A DNA stretch of 64,000 bases, taken from assembly GCA_947594425.1 (NCBI GenBank), contig CANQED010000001.1, forward strand, positions 277,920 through 341,919, given 5' to 3'. This document shows positions 42,601-50,853 of this stretch, one piece after another (within the stretch, counting starts at the first letter, position 1; the number at the start of each line of letters is the position of its first letter). Below the pieces are notes generated by a model. That model saw only the letters and a program-made list of their open reading frames with translations. It made no database searches and was not told where the DNA came from. The stretch is from an uncultured Ruminiclostridium sp. (GTDB taxonomy: Bacteria > Bacillota > Clostridia > Oscillospirales > Ruminococcaceae). Made by a program: the position numbers and the translations under genes.

Positions 42601-44389
42601 GCCTGTCGCTCGCGGGGTGAAGTCCCGTAGTCTCGGTGTCGAATATTATCGTTTCGCCGTCGACCTCGCATTCCGAGCAGCCGTACACCACCGATTTGCC
42701 GTCGTCGACAAAATACCCCTCCATACCGTATATCACCTTAAAGTCGGGGTCGGTCTTGTTTATGCTCTCCACCGTATTCATAGCCTCGGGGAAAGCCTGA
42801 GCGTTGCCGTGGTCGGTTATCGCTATCGCCTTATGTCCCCACTTGTGAGCCTGATTTATCAGGTCCTCGGCGGAATTTATCGCGTCCATATCCGACATCT
42901 TGGTATGAAGATGAAGTTCCACGCGCTTTTCGGGCTCGTCGTCGGTCTTTTCCTTTACCGTGACAAGCATTATCGACTGCGGATTGATAATATTGCAATG
43001 CAAGAACTCATCAGCCTTATAGCTGCCGTTTACGAGTATGCAGCTTCCCTCTTTGATAAAATCATACCCGTCAAGCTTGTTATTGTATACAAACAGCTTC
43101 ATCATCATAGATGATGTGCGGTCGGAGAACGCGGCAGTGATTATAGTGGATCTGCCGTTTTTGGTCTCTTTTCTTTCGACATTGAATATCTTGCCCCACA
43201 CCGTCAGATCGTCGAGCTCGCTCATTACCATATTCATAGCCGTAGGCGGGTCGTTTATCGGCTTACCCATTACGAGCTTTGCGTCGCTCTCAAATTTGTC
43301 AAAGTCGAACATAAGCCGCATCTCTTCCGCGGGCTTTGCCGCCGCGGCCTTTGCGGGCGCGCCTTGAGGGCTCTGCGCGGCTTTGGGCTGTACGCCCGAG
43401 ACGGCGGTCACCGAGATGATATTCTCTGGGTTAAAGCATTTTTCGTTGGAAAATTTATCGGTCTTATAGCTGCCGCTCATAAGAAAGCAGCCGTCATATA
43501 AAAAGTCATACAGGTCGATATTCTCGCTCAGCGCGAATATCTTCATAGGCACGCTGCCGGTGTCGTCGCACAGCCTTGCCGAGATGATGGTATATACTCC
43601 CTGCCGCGTGTCGTGGTGCTCGATATCGCTTAGCGAGCCCCACAGCGTCACCGCGCTTTTCTCCCCGTCCAGGTCGCATATGCTGACGGGCGCGTCGGCT
43701 ATCTCTCCGCCGAGGTATATCTTGCCCGCCTTTTCGAGCTTTTCATATGTAAAGGGCAGCTCGGTATTTTTCGGGCGCTTAAACGGCACGGCTTTTTGAC
43801 GCCCCTTTACACGCTTAGGCGAAACCTTTGAGGCGCGCTCGCGCTGCGCCTGCTCTATCGCGTCAAAATCGGGCACGGGCAGCTCGGACAGCATATCGTA
43901 TCTCAGCCTGTCGAGCTGGTCGGGGTCTACCGTCTCTTTACCGACAAAGCGCACCGTTATCGCCTTAGAAAATACCCCGCGCACGAATTTTTCTATCTCA
44001 CGATCGATATGCTCTCCTACAAGCAGGTCGTACCCGCCGTGCTCGAGCGCGAACTCGTACACGTCGCCGTCGTCGCTTATCTGTGCGTTGTCCATATATC
44101 CGTTGATAACGCCGTATTGCTGCTTCATTATCTCAATGATATCGGCGAGATATTCTATAGTAAAAAGCTCCTCGTCATATTTAGGATATATCCTGACCGA
44201 CGGCACTTCAAGATAGCCTTTTATCATATTGCCCGCGTCGATAAGCACCCGCGCGGGTATAAGGCTTCCGCTCTCGAGCTGCATTATCATACTTCTGTCG
44301 CTCTCGCTGACCCGCACCGACAGCAGCTCGCCGTTTTTGACCTCGTCGGGCAATTCGGGTATATCAAGCAGCTGTATTAATTTAGCCAT
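39605..44389 (-). CDS. polC: DNA polymerase III alpha subunit, PolC type, with two OB domains
   Basis: 1594 residues, the replicative polymerase of low-GC Gram-positives. Order: N-terminal domain (1-210); an OB-type domain (about 222-327); an Ala/Pro/Gln linker (335-355); a second OB-type domain (about 395-477) with the same ending pattern (NGSYKADEFLHCNIINPQSI versus SGSYKTDKFSNEKCFNPENI); PHP domain from VELHLHTKMSD (490); inserted DnaQ-type exonuclease IIFDTETTGL (581-590) to HHRAVADAEML; second PHP part; zinc-like CQKC...CPVC; polymerase core with PDIDLNFSGEVQGKV; C-terminal helix-hairpin-helix. B. subtilis PolC has 1437 residues, so this one is about 150 longer. Overlaps ispG by eight bases. 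Confidence 0.96.
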   Translation of the reverse strand: MAKLIQLLDIPELPDEVKNGELLSVRVSESDRSMIMQLESGSLIPARVLIDAGNMIKGYLEVPSVRIYPKYDEELFTIEYLADIIEIMKQQYGVINGYMDNAQISDDGDVYEFALEHGGYDLLVGEHIDREIEKFVRGVFSKAITVRFVGKETVDPDQLDRLRYDMLSELPVPDFDAIEQAQRERASKVSPKRVKGRQKAVPFKRPKNTELPFTYEKLEKAGKIYLGGEIADAPVSICDLDGEKSAVTLWGSLSDIEHHDTRQGVYTIISARLCDDTGSVPMKIFALSENIDLYDFLYDGCFLMSGSYKTDKFSNEKCFNPENIISVTAVSGVQPKAAQSPQGAPAKAAAAKPAEEMRLMFDFDKFESDAKLVMGKPINDPPTAMNMVMSELDDLTVWGKIFNVERKETKNGRSTIITAAFSDRTSSMMMKLFVYNNKLDGYDFIKEGSCILVNGSYKADEFLHCNIINPQSIMLVTVKEKTDDEPEKRVELHLHTKMSDMDAINSAEDLINQAHKWGHKAIAITDHGNAQAFPEAMNTVESINKTDPDFKVIYGMEGYFVDDGKSVVYGCSECEVDGETIIFDTETTGLHPASDRLTEIGAVKLKNMEIVDKFSTFVDPGMPISSAISELTGITDDMVMSAPSEAEAVKAFLDFCGGNVVVAHNAAFDVSFIRSAAERAGLEFTNPVADTLAISKAVLSGLKNYKLDTIAKYYDLGDFEHHRAVADAEMLCMIYQHITADIRKEHEYRYIGELNDLFGKTDPKKLPSYHQIILVKNQAGLKNLYKLISASNLDYFYKKPRIPRSLLDTCREGLILGSACEAGELYRAIREKAPQERIEEIASYYDYLEIQPIGNNMFLVRGGYVASEEELKEINRKIVALGEKLGKPVVATCDVHFKDPEDSVFREILQAGQGYTDASVQAPLYFRTTREMLDEFAYLGEEKAFEVVVTNPQKIADSIERVRPIPKGTYPPHIEGADDELQQLCWTRAHAWYGDELPEIVQTRLEKELNSIIKHGFGVLYMIAQKLVAFSESNGYLVGSRGSVGSSLVAIMSGISEVNPLPPHYRCQKCRHNEFITDGSYASGYDLPPKKCPVCGEDMIRDGHDIPFETFLGFDGDKSPDIDLNFSGEVQGKVHRYTEDLFGKDHVFKAGTISAVQEKTAEAFVRKWLEQRGMTAPQTEIQRLAAGCVGVKRTTSQHPGGMVVVPSDYEVYDFTAVQHPADKSESDMITTHFDFHALHDTILKLDELGHDVPTLYKHLEDMTGIKIADVPTSDEKVMKLFTSTEPLGISAEELGATSGTYGIPEFGTSFTLQMLKDAQPKKFSDLLQISGLSHGTDVWLGNAQELITNGTCTISEVIGCRDDIMVYLMQKGVKPKLAFDIMELTRKGKAKKAFNEEIYQAFKDNDVPDWYVESCKKIKYMFPKAHAAAYVTGAVKLAWFKVYYPSEFYSAVLTKHTENIDVPTVLGGKDAVRRKIQLIQSSPDASPKDKSMLDALQLIYEMNLRGISFLPVDYKKSEAATYAIEDGNLRLPFLAVEGCGENAAFKLKEVLDNGEYICVDDIQTLSGLNSTVIQKLYDMNVFGDLPQSAQLSFF

Positions 44390-45440
44390 TTTTACTTCCT
44401 TTCATCTTTCCGTCTTTTTCAATAAGCTCCATCAGCGCGTCTACAAGCCTGTCCTCGGGGGCTTTAGATAAAATCTCTCCGTGGGAAAAGAGTATCCCCT
44501 CGCCCTTTCCTCCGGCAATGCCGTAATCGGCGTTGGAAGCCTCTCCCGGGCCGTTTACCGCGCAGCCCATGACCGCTATCTTCAGAGGCGCGGTCATACC
44601 CGCCGTGCGGCGCTCTACCTCTCGGGCGAGGCTGATAAGATCCACCTGCGTTCTGCCGCAGGTCGGGCAGGATATTATCTGCACCCCGCAGCTTTTCCCC
44701 ACCGCCTTAAGAATATCTTTAGCGGCGTATATCTCCTCCTCGGGGTCGGCGGTCAGCGATACGCGTATCGTGTCGCCTATCCCGTCGCACAGCAGCGAGC
44801 CTATGCCTATAGCCGACTTTATAAGTCCCATTCTCGCCGTGCCCGCCTCGGTCACCCCGAGGTGCAGCGGATAGGGGTATCTTTCGTGTATGTATCTGTA
44901 GCCCGCAATAGTAAGCCGCACATCCGACGACTTAACCGACAGGACTATCTCGTCAAAATCGAATTTGTTGAGCAAGGCGATATGCCTCGACGCGCTCTCG
45001 CACAAGCCCTCGGGGGTGACACCGTACTTAGCGGCAATGTCCTTTTCGAGCGAGCCGCCGTTTACGCCTATGCGTATAGGGATATTCTTCTGCCTGCATA
45101 CGTCGGCGACCGCCTTTACCTTTTCCTCCCCGCCTATGTTGCCGGGATTTATGCGTATCTTGTCCGCGCCCGCGTTAGCCGCCTCTATCGCCGCCCTATA
45201 GTCAAAATGTATATCCGCAACAACGGGTATACCTACATTTTTCTTAAGCTCATAAATAAGCTTAGCGTCGTTCGGCGTAGGGACAGCCGCGCGTATTATC
45301 TCGCACCCCGCCCTTTCGAGCCGCACCGCCTGCTCTACACTGCCCGCGATATTCTCAGCGGGGACGTTAAGCATAGACTGTATATATATTTTCTCCCCGC
45401 CTAGCGTCAGCCCGCCGAGCGCTATTTTCTTAATGCTCAT
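44382..45440 (-). CDS. ispG: 4-hydroxy-3-methylbut-2-enyl diphosphate synthase
   Basis: 352 residues from the ATG at 45440, placed 8 bases after GGAGG; the TTG at 45461 would overlap rseP. IYIQSMLNVPAEN, CPTCGRTQVDLI and MGCAVNGPGEA hold the three Cys ligands of the 4Fe-4S cluster. Penultimate step of the MEP isoprenoid pathway. Coupled to rseP upstream and polC downstream. Confidence 0.95.
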   Translation of the reverse strand: MSIKKIALGGLTLGGEKIYIQSMLNVPAENIAGSVEQAVRLERAGCEIIRAAVPTPNDAKLIYELKKNVGIPVVADIHFDYRAAIEAANAGADKIRINPGNIGGEEKVKAVADVCRQKNIPIRIGVNGGSLEKDIAAKYGVTPEGLCESASRHIALLNKFDFDEIVLSVKSSDVRLTIAGYRYIHERYPYPLHLGVTEAGTARMGLIKSAIGIGSLLCDGIGDTIRVSLTADPEEEIYAAKDILKAVGKSCGVQIISCPTCGRTQVDLISLAREVERRTAGMTAPLKIAVMGCAVNGPGEASNADYGIAGGKGEGILFSHGEILSKAPEDRLVDALMELIEKDGKMKGSKNG

Positions 45441-45444
45441 ATAC

Positions 45445-46677
45445 TTATCCTCCGCCCACAAGCCTGAATATATCGTTCACCGTGACTACCAGCATAAGCA
45501 GCATAAGCGCCACTATCCCGATAAAATGCACCATACCCTCGTGCTCCGCCTTGATAGGCTTTCTTCTTATCGCCTCTATTATCAAGAATACCAGCCTGCC
45601 GCCGTCCATTGCGGGGATAGGGAGCAGATTGACTATCCCGACGTTTATCGCGATAAGCGCCGCTAAGGTCATAAGCGGTCCTATACCGATAGACGCTACC
45701 GTGCCGACGCTCTGAACAACGCCGATAGGCCCCGACAGCTCGTTAAGTCCGTAGGTGCCGTTTATAAGATTTATCAGCGATACCCATACCAGCCGCGCGT
45801 CGGATACAAATGTCGCCGCCGCCGAGCTTAGCACATTGCCGAAAGTCTTCTCCGCAGGCATAACATAAAAGTCCAAAAACAGGCTGTTCTTCTCGGCGGG
45901 GTAGTCCTGCTTATACTTTTCTATTATCTTTTCCGTCTCGGCGCAAAATTCGGGGTCGCTGTCCCTCAGCGCCTCAAAGCTGTCCGTAAAGCTGTCCGCC
46001 TTAACGTCATAATACTCGGTGATAAGCTCGGCGAACTGCTCATCCCCGCCCCTCAGCTTGGTATAATCCGCTATCAGCTGCGCATACGCGTGCGAGGCAA
46101 AGGACACCCCGTCAAGCCTTAACGTCTGCCCGTCGCGCTCTACCACAAAATCATAGCTGTAAAACTGCTCCCCCGCGTTCCTTGAGATCGAATTTGTCAG
46201 CTGAAATGAAATATCGAGGGTGGTAAATATATCCATACCGTTTATCTGCTTGATAACGTCGCCCTTTTGCAGCTCAGAGGAGCTTACCGAGCCCGAGTAG
46301 AACCCGCTTATCTGCGTGGTGGCGATATTCGCCGATACCGCGATAAAGAGAATACAGAATATAAAGCCGAGCACAAAGTTCATAAACGCGCCCGCCGCTA
46401 TGACGATTATCCTCATCCATACGGGCTTATTGCGAAAGCCGTTAGGGTCGTCGCTGTCCTCGTCCTCGCCGAGTGACACCGACCCGCCTATCGGAAAGGC
46501 CTTTAAGCTGTACAATGTCCCGCCTATTTTCTTCTTTAACAGGCGCGGACCCATACCTATGGAAAACTCGTTGACCGTCATTTTGCAAAGCTTTGCCGCG
46601 GTAAAATGCCCGATCTCGTGTATAAATATTATCAGAAAGAAAAGCAGTATACCTAATATGATATTCCAAAAATTCAA
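45445..46677 (-). CDS. rseP: Site-2 protease RseP/RasP
   Basis: 410 residues. HEIGH (20-24) is the zinc motif in the first membrane helix; a PDZ-like region with KGDVIKQINGMDI lies near 140; GPIGVVQSVG and NLLPIPAMDGGRLVFL near the C-terminus give the third zinc ligand. It cleaves anti-sigma factors and signal-peptide remnants within the membrane. A longer loop of about 90 residues (KLRGGDEQFA...) follows the PDZ part. Standard position between dxr and ispG. Confidence 0.94.
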   Translation of the reverse strand: MNFWNIILGILLFFLIIFIHEIGHFTAAKLCKMTVNEFSIGMGPRLLKKKIGGTLYSLKAFPIGGSVSLGEDEDSDDPNGFRNKPVWMRIIVIAAGAFMNFVLGFIFCILFIAVSANIATTQISGFYSGSVSSSELQKGDVIKQINGMDIFTTLDISFQLTNSISRNAGEQFYSYDFVVERDGQTLRLDGVSFASHAYAQLIADYTKLRGGDEQFAELITEYYDVKADSFTDSFEALRDSDPEFCAETEKIIEKYKQDYPAEKNSLFLDFYVMPAEKTFGNVLSSAAATFVSDARLVWVSLINLINGTYGLNELSGPIGVVQSVGTVASIGIGPLMTLAALIAINVGIVNLLPIPAMDGGRLVFLIIEAIRRKPIKAEHEGMVHFIGIVALMLLMLVVTVNDIFRLVGGG

Positions 46678-46696
46678 GTTATCTCCTCCGTAAACG

Positions 46697-47833
46697 TCAT
46701 ACGGCGTTAAGCCTTACATACTCCCTCGCCGTCCTGTCGGCAAGCTCTATCGTATCAAGGTCGACCGTATCGCTAAATCCCGCATTATCAATTGTCTCCA
46801 TAACAAGCTCGCCTATACGGTAAAAGGGAATTTTACCCTCGAAAAACAGCTCGCCCGCGGCCTCCGCCGCGCCGTTAAGAAGCGCGCAGGCAGTGCCGCC
46901 CCTGCTTATCGCCTTTTTCGCCGCCGCAAGGCATAAGAACACGCTCTCGTCGGGGCGCTCGAAAGTAAGCTGCCTGTTAAGCAGCGAAAAACTCTCGCCC
47001 GGCGTCTTATATCTCTTGGGATATGTAAGCGCGTACTGTATAGGCACTCGCATATCAGCCGCGCCTAGCTGCGCTATTATGCTGCCGTCCTCAAATTCTA
47101 CCGCCGAGTGCAATATGCTCTGGCGATGGACTATTATCTCCACCTTATCCCACGGCGTATCAAACAGCCATACCGCCTCGATAAGCTCAAAGCCCTTATT
47201 CATAAGCGTAGCGCTGTCGAGAGTTATCTTCCGCCCCATATTCCATGTGGGGTGCTTTAGCGCCTGTTCCGCCGTGACCTTTTTGAGCATATCGTAGCTG
47301 TACCCGTAAAAGGGACCGCCCGACGCGGTGAGCAGTATCTTATTTATTTTATTATCCGCTCTGCCCTGCAAGCACTGAAATATCGCGGAATGTTCGCTGT
47401 CTATCGGGATAAGCCGTCCGCTTTCGCGCGAAAGCCCCATTACGAGCTCTCCCCCCGCGACAAGGCTCTCTTTATTGGCGAGCGCGAGCGTGTTCCCCGC
47501 CGAGAGCGCCGCAATAGTCGGGTACAGTCCCGCCACGCCCACAATGGCGTTTACTACGGTATCGCACTTTCGCGCGGCGGCCTCGCACAACGCCGCACGC
47601 CCCGCAGATACCTTGATATCGGTATCACTTAGCCGCGTCTTTATATCGTTATAAAGGCTCTCCTCGGCGACGCACACCGCGTCGGGGCGATACTTTCTCG
47701 CCTGCCGCTCGAGCAGGGCGGTATTCTTCCCCGCGGTAAGGACGAGCGGCCTTATGCCGTGCAGCTCGCATACCTCTAACGTCTGCACGCCTATAGAGCC
47801 CGTGCTTCCGAGCAAAACTATATCCTTTGTCAT
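46697..47833 (-). CDS. dxr: 1-deoxy-D-xylulose 5-phosphate reductoisomerase
   Basis: 378 residues from the ATG at 47833 (TTAGGAG upstream); the longer frame to 47974 runs into cdsA. VLLGSTGSIGVQTLEV (NADPH site), NKESLVAGG, IPIDSEHSAIFQCLQG and LTASGGPF are diagnostic. Second step of the MEP pathway to isoprenoids, feeding UppS and IspG of the same cluster. Confidence 0.96.
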   Translation of the reverse strand: MTKDIVLLGSTGSIGVQTLEVCELHGIRPLVLTAGKNTALLERQARKYRPDAVCVAEESLYNDIKTRLSDTDIKVSAGRAALCEAAARKCDTVVNAIVGVAGLYPTIAALSAGNTLALANKESLVAGGELVMGLSRESGRLIPIDSEHSAIFQCLQGRADNKINKILLTASGGPFYGYSYDMLKKVTAEQALKHPTWNMGRKITLDSATLMNKGFELIEAVWLFDTPWDKVEIIVHRQSILHSAVEFEDGSIIAQLGAADMRVPIQYALTYPKRYKTPGESFSLLNRQLTFERPDESVFLCLAAAKKAISRGGTACALLNGAAEAAGELFFEGKIPFYRIGELVMETIDNAGFSDTVDLDTIELADRTAREYVRLNAV

Positions 47834-47867
47834 ATATGCTCCTAACCTTGTATATTTAACCAAACAA

Positions 47868-47892
47868 TGCCGAAGAGCAGCTGCTCTCGGCA
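47868..47892 (-). terminator. Hairpin between cdsA and dxr (attenuator-like)
   Basis: TGCCGA-GAGCAGCTGCTC-TTCGGCA on the minus strand, followed by TTGTTTGGTT. The tail is not a clean T-run, so it may only partly terminate or may stabilise message ends. Confidence 0.45.
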
Positions 47893-47913
47893 CCGTTATA
47901 ATTATGGAATATT

Positions 47914-48762
47914 TTATATCGGGGTAACGGGAAAATACAGCTGAAACATCAGGTACGCAAACGGCGCGGCGCACAAAACGCTGTCGAACCTGTCAAGCAC
48001 GCCTCCGTGTCCCGGCAACAGATTGCCGAAATCCTTGACCGAGCATTCTCGCTTTACAAGCGACGCGGTGAGATCTCCCACAACGCCGAGCACCGATATC
48101 ACAAGCGCGAGCGCCGTAAGATATATCCAGTTTACTCTAAACGTATGCGCCCCGTTGTTTATCAGCGTATCTATAAACTCGTAGGAAAAGCACATTATCA
48201 CCGATAATACGCCCGAGGTGACTATCCCGCCGATAAAGCCCTCCCACGTCTTTTTCGGGCTTATCTTGGGGCACATCTTATGCTTTCCGCAAAGCGTACC
48301 GACAAAATACGCGCCCGCGTCGCTTATCCAGACGCTTATCATCGTGTATACGATAAGAAACGTCGCGTGCTGAGGAAAAGCCGACCTTATAAACGCTATA
48401 GAGCTCAGCGATATCGGTATCGCTATCGAGATAGCCGCCGTCAATGCCACCTGCTCAAAGCGCGCCTTTTCGTGCTTAAACAGCAATACCGTAAACAGTA
48501 TCATCAAAAAGCCGAAATATATAAGCCGTATATTCTCTTTCAGCGCGTCCACCCAGAACAAGAACGGCGTAGCCGCCGTAAACAGCAGGCTTAGTGCCGA
48601 TATTGTGCGATTTTTGAGATATTTTGTCGCGACGAGCAGCTCGTACACCGCCGCGGCGGATATAAGCGCCATGGCGATATAATACAGCAGCTCGTTATTG
48701 AGCGCTATTATAAGTATCCCCACGGGGATAGCTATTGCCGCAGATATTATGCGTTTCGCCAT
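47914..48762 (-). CDS. cdsA: Phosphatidate cytidylyltransferase
   Basis: 282 residues, about eight membrane segments. SPKKTWEGFIGG and the C-terminal signature KDFGNLLPGHGGVLDRFDS are those of CdsA, which makes CDP-diacylglycerol from phosphatidate and CTP. Membrane enzyme of phospholipid synthesis. It follows uppS by 27 bases. Confidence 0.95.
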   Translation of the reverse strand: MAKRIISAAIAIPVGILIIALNNELLYYIAMALISAAAVYELLVATKYLKNRTISALSLLFTAATPFLFWVDALKENIRLIYFGFLMILFTVLLFKHEKARFEQVALTAAISIAIPISLSSIAFIRSAFPQHATFLIVYTMISVWISDAGAYFVGTLCGKHKMCPKISPKKTWEGFIGGIVTSGVLSVIMCFSYEFIDTLINNGAHTFRVNWIYLTALALVISVLGVVGDLTASLVKRECSVKDFGNLLPGHGGVLDRFDSVLCAAPFAYLMFQLYFPVTPI

Positions 48763-48789
48763 TACTCGTCCTTCCCTTCGTCGGTCCGC

Positions 48790-49479
48790 TTACACCCCGC
48801 CAAAGCGGCGTTGTCTCCCCGCGAACCAATCAAGCGCCGCGATAATGTCCTTCTTTTCAAAATCGGGCCATAATACGTCGGTAAAATACAGCTCGGCATA
48901 CGCCGACTGCCATATAAGAAAATTCGACAGCCTTTGCTCTCCGCCCGTCCTTATTATAAGGTCCGCGCTCGGCATGGGCGATGTATAGAGCAGCCGCTCA
49001 AAATCGTCCTCGGTCGCGTTTTGTATATCGCCCGCGCTCAGCCGCTTTGCCGCGCGCAGTATCTCCGCGCGCCCGCCGTAATTGAGCCCTATGCAAAGGT
49101 ACAGCCCGTCGTTATTCTCGGACACCCGCTCTATTTCTTCCAGTCTGTCTATTATATTATCGGAAAATGCGGACTTATCCCCCGCGAAAAATATGCGGGT
49201 GTTCTTCTGCGCCATTTTCCTTATATCATCGAGATAGCTTTGCAGCAATCTCATAAGCGCGTCGACCTCGTCGGCGGGTCTTTTCCAGTTCTCGGTAGAA
49301 AAGGCGTAATATGTGAGATATTTTACCCCCAGCGCCCTAAAATCCTCTACCGAGCGCCTAAACACCTTTGCCCCCGCGGAATGTCCCGCGCTGCGCGGCA
49401 GTCCGCGCTTTTTCGCCCAGCGCCCGTTCCCGTCCATTATTATGCCGACGTGGGCGGGCAATATCTTATTATCAGCCAC
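48790..49479 (-). CDS. uppS: Undecaprenyl diphosphate synthase
   Basis: 229 residues. VGIIMDGNGRWAKKRGLPR with the catalytic Asp, and TGGEQRLSNFLIWQSAYAEL near the end, are diagnostic of cis-prenyltransferases. It makes the C55 lipid carrier for cell-wall synthesis. Start: a GTG at 49479 one base after the frr stop, with a weak ribosome site; translation probably depends on coupling to frr. Confidence 0.95.
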   Translation of the reverse strand: MADNKILPAHVGIIMDGNGRWAKKRGLPRSAGHSAGAKVFRRSVEDFRALGVKYLTYYAFSTENWKRPADEVDALMRLLQSYLDDIRKMAQKNTRIFFAGDKSAFSDNIIDRLEEIERVSENNDGLYLCIGLNYGGRAEILRAAKRLSAGDIQNATEDDFERLLYTSPMPSADLIIRTGGEQRLSNFLIWQSAYAELYFTDVLWPDFEKKDIIAALDWFAGRQRRFGGV

Positions 49480-49480
49480 C

Positions 49481-50035
49481 TTATACGGTAAGTATCTCTT
49501 TTTCCTTAGCGGCGGTTATCGCGTCGACCTTGTCGCAGTACTTATCGGTCAGGTTCTGCATTTCTTTCTCCGCGTCCTTAAGGTCGTCCTCGGTTATCTC
49601 GGAATTTTTCTTAAGGGTCTTCAGCTTGTCGAGAGCGTCGCGGCGAATATTTCTTAAAGCCACCTTGCTCTCCTCGCCCATTTTCTTTACCTGCTTAACG
49701 AGCTCTTTTCTTCTCTCCTCGGTAAGCTGGGGGAAAGCTATGCGTATAGCCTTTCCGTCGTTGGTGGGGGTGATACCTATATCACTCGCAAGTATCGCCT
49801 TTTCGATATTCTTTAGGGTAGACGCGTCCCACGGCGTGATAACGAGTATCCTCGCCTCGGCTACGGCTACTGCCGCCATAGCGTTTATCTGGGTAGGAAC
49901 GCCGTAATAATCGACGGTTATCTTATTGAGTACGGCGGGATTAGCGCGTCCCGCGCGAATGGTAGACAGCTCGTTTTCGAGCGCCGCCGTGCTCTTCTCC
50001 ATTTTTTCCTTTGCGGTGTTGATGGTAGCTTTCAT
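49481..50035 (-). CDS. frr: Ribosome recycling factor
   Basis: 184 residues. LSTIRAGRANPAVLNKITVDYYG and the helical C-terminus with KNSEITEDDLKDAEKEMQ are typical. It releases ribosomes from mRNA after termination with EF-G. Lies 48 bases after pyrH. Confidence 0.97.
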   Translation of the reverse strand: MKATINTAKEKMEKSTAALENELSTIRAGRANPAVLNKITVDYYGVPTQINAMAAVAVAEARILVITPWDASTLKNIEKAILASDIGITPTNDGKAIRIAFPQLTEERRKELVKQVKKMGEESKVALRNIRRDALDKLKTLKKNSEITEDDLKDAEKEMQNLTDKYCDKVDAITAAKEKEILTV

Positions 50036-50083
50036 AGTAATTCTTCCTTTCGATATATATTTTTGACCGTCGGGTCAATCTGC

Positions 50084-50794
50084 TCAGCTTACGACCGTGC
50101 CGACCTTTTCGCCCATTACCGCGTCAAAGATATTGTCGGGGCGTCTAAGGTCAAACACGAGTATCGGGGTGTTATTGTCGCTGCACATTGCCGCCGCCGC
50201 GCTGTCCATTACCTTAAGTCCTAACGCAAGCACCTCTCTTAAGGTAAGCGTGTCATATTTTACCGCGTCGGCATACATATTGGGATCCTTGTCATACACG
50301 CCGTCGACCATAGTCGCCTTTAGCAAAATGTCGGCGTTTATCTCGGCCGCCCTTAACGCGGCGGCGCTGTCTGTCGAGAAGAACGGACTGCCCGTGCCGC
50401 AGCCGAATATCACTATCCGCCCCTTTTCAAAGTGGCGCAGGGCTTTTTGCCTGATATAGGGCTCCGCTATCTGCTTCATCTCGATAGCGGTCTGTACCCT
50501 GACCTCGCAGCCGAGCCCCTCGAGCACATCCGCTACCGCGAGCGCGTTCATAGCTGTCGCGAGCATACCGATATGGTCGGCTCTCACTCTGTCCATAGAG
50601 TCGCTCGAGCGGCCTCTCCAATAGTTACCGCCGCCGACGACTATGCCTATCTGTGTGCCGACATCGGCGCACTTTTTAATAGACTTACATATCTCGGTAA
50701 CGGTCGGGATATCAAGTCCGACCTTGTTCTCTCCCGCAAGAGCCTCGCCGCTCAGCTTTAGCAAAATTCGTTTGTACTTGGGCTGTTGAGCCAT
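50084..50794 (-). CDS. pyrH: Uridylate kinase
   Basis: 236 residues. [43 protein letters not shown] and [17 protein letters not shown] are bacterial UMP kinase motifs. It phosphorylates UMP to UDP. Usually preceded by tsf in Firmicutes; here hom lies upstream instead. Confidence 0.96.
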   Translation of the reverse strand: MAQQPKYKRILLKLSGEALAGENKVGLDIPTVTEICKSIKKCADVGTQIGIVVGGGNYWRGRSSDSMDRVRADHIGMLATAMNALAVADVLEGLGCEVRVQTAIEMKQIAEPYIRQKALRHFEKGRIVIFGCGTGSPFFSTDSAAALRAAEINADILLKATMVDGVYDKDPNMYADAVKYDTLTLREVLALGLKVMDSAAAAMCSDNNTPILVFDLRRPDNIFDAVMGEKVGTVVS

Positions 50795-50853
50795 TTTGTC
50801 CGTCCTTCCCTGCGTGACGCATTATAAAATATATAGCCTTAATAGCTTAATTA

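Noticed and set aside
40952..43114. Plus-strand frames of more than 270 codons opposite polC
   Set aside because: Codon-bias shadows of polC; no recognisable motif.
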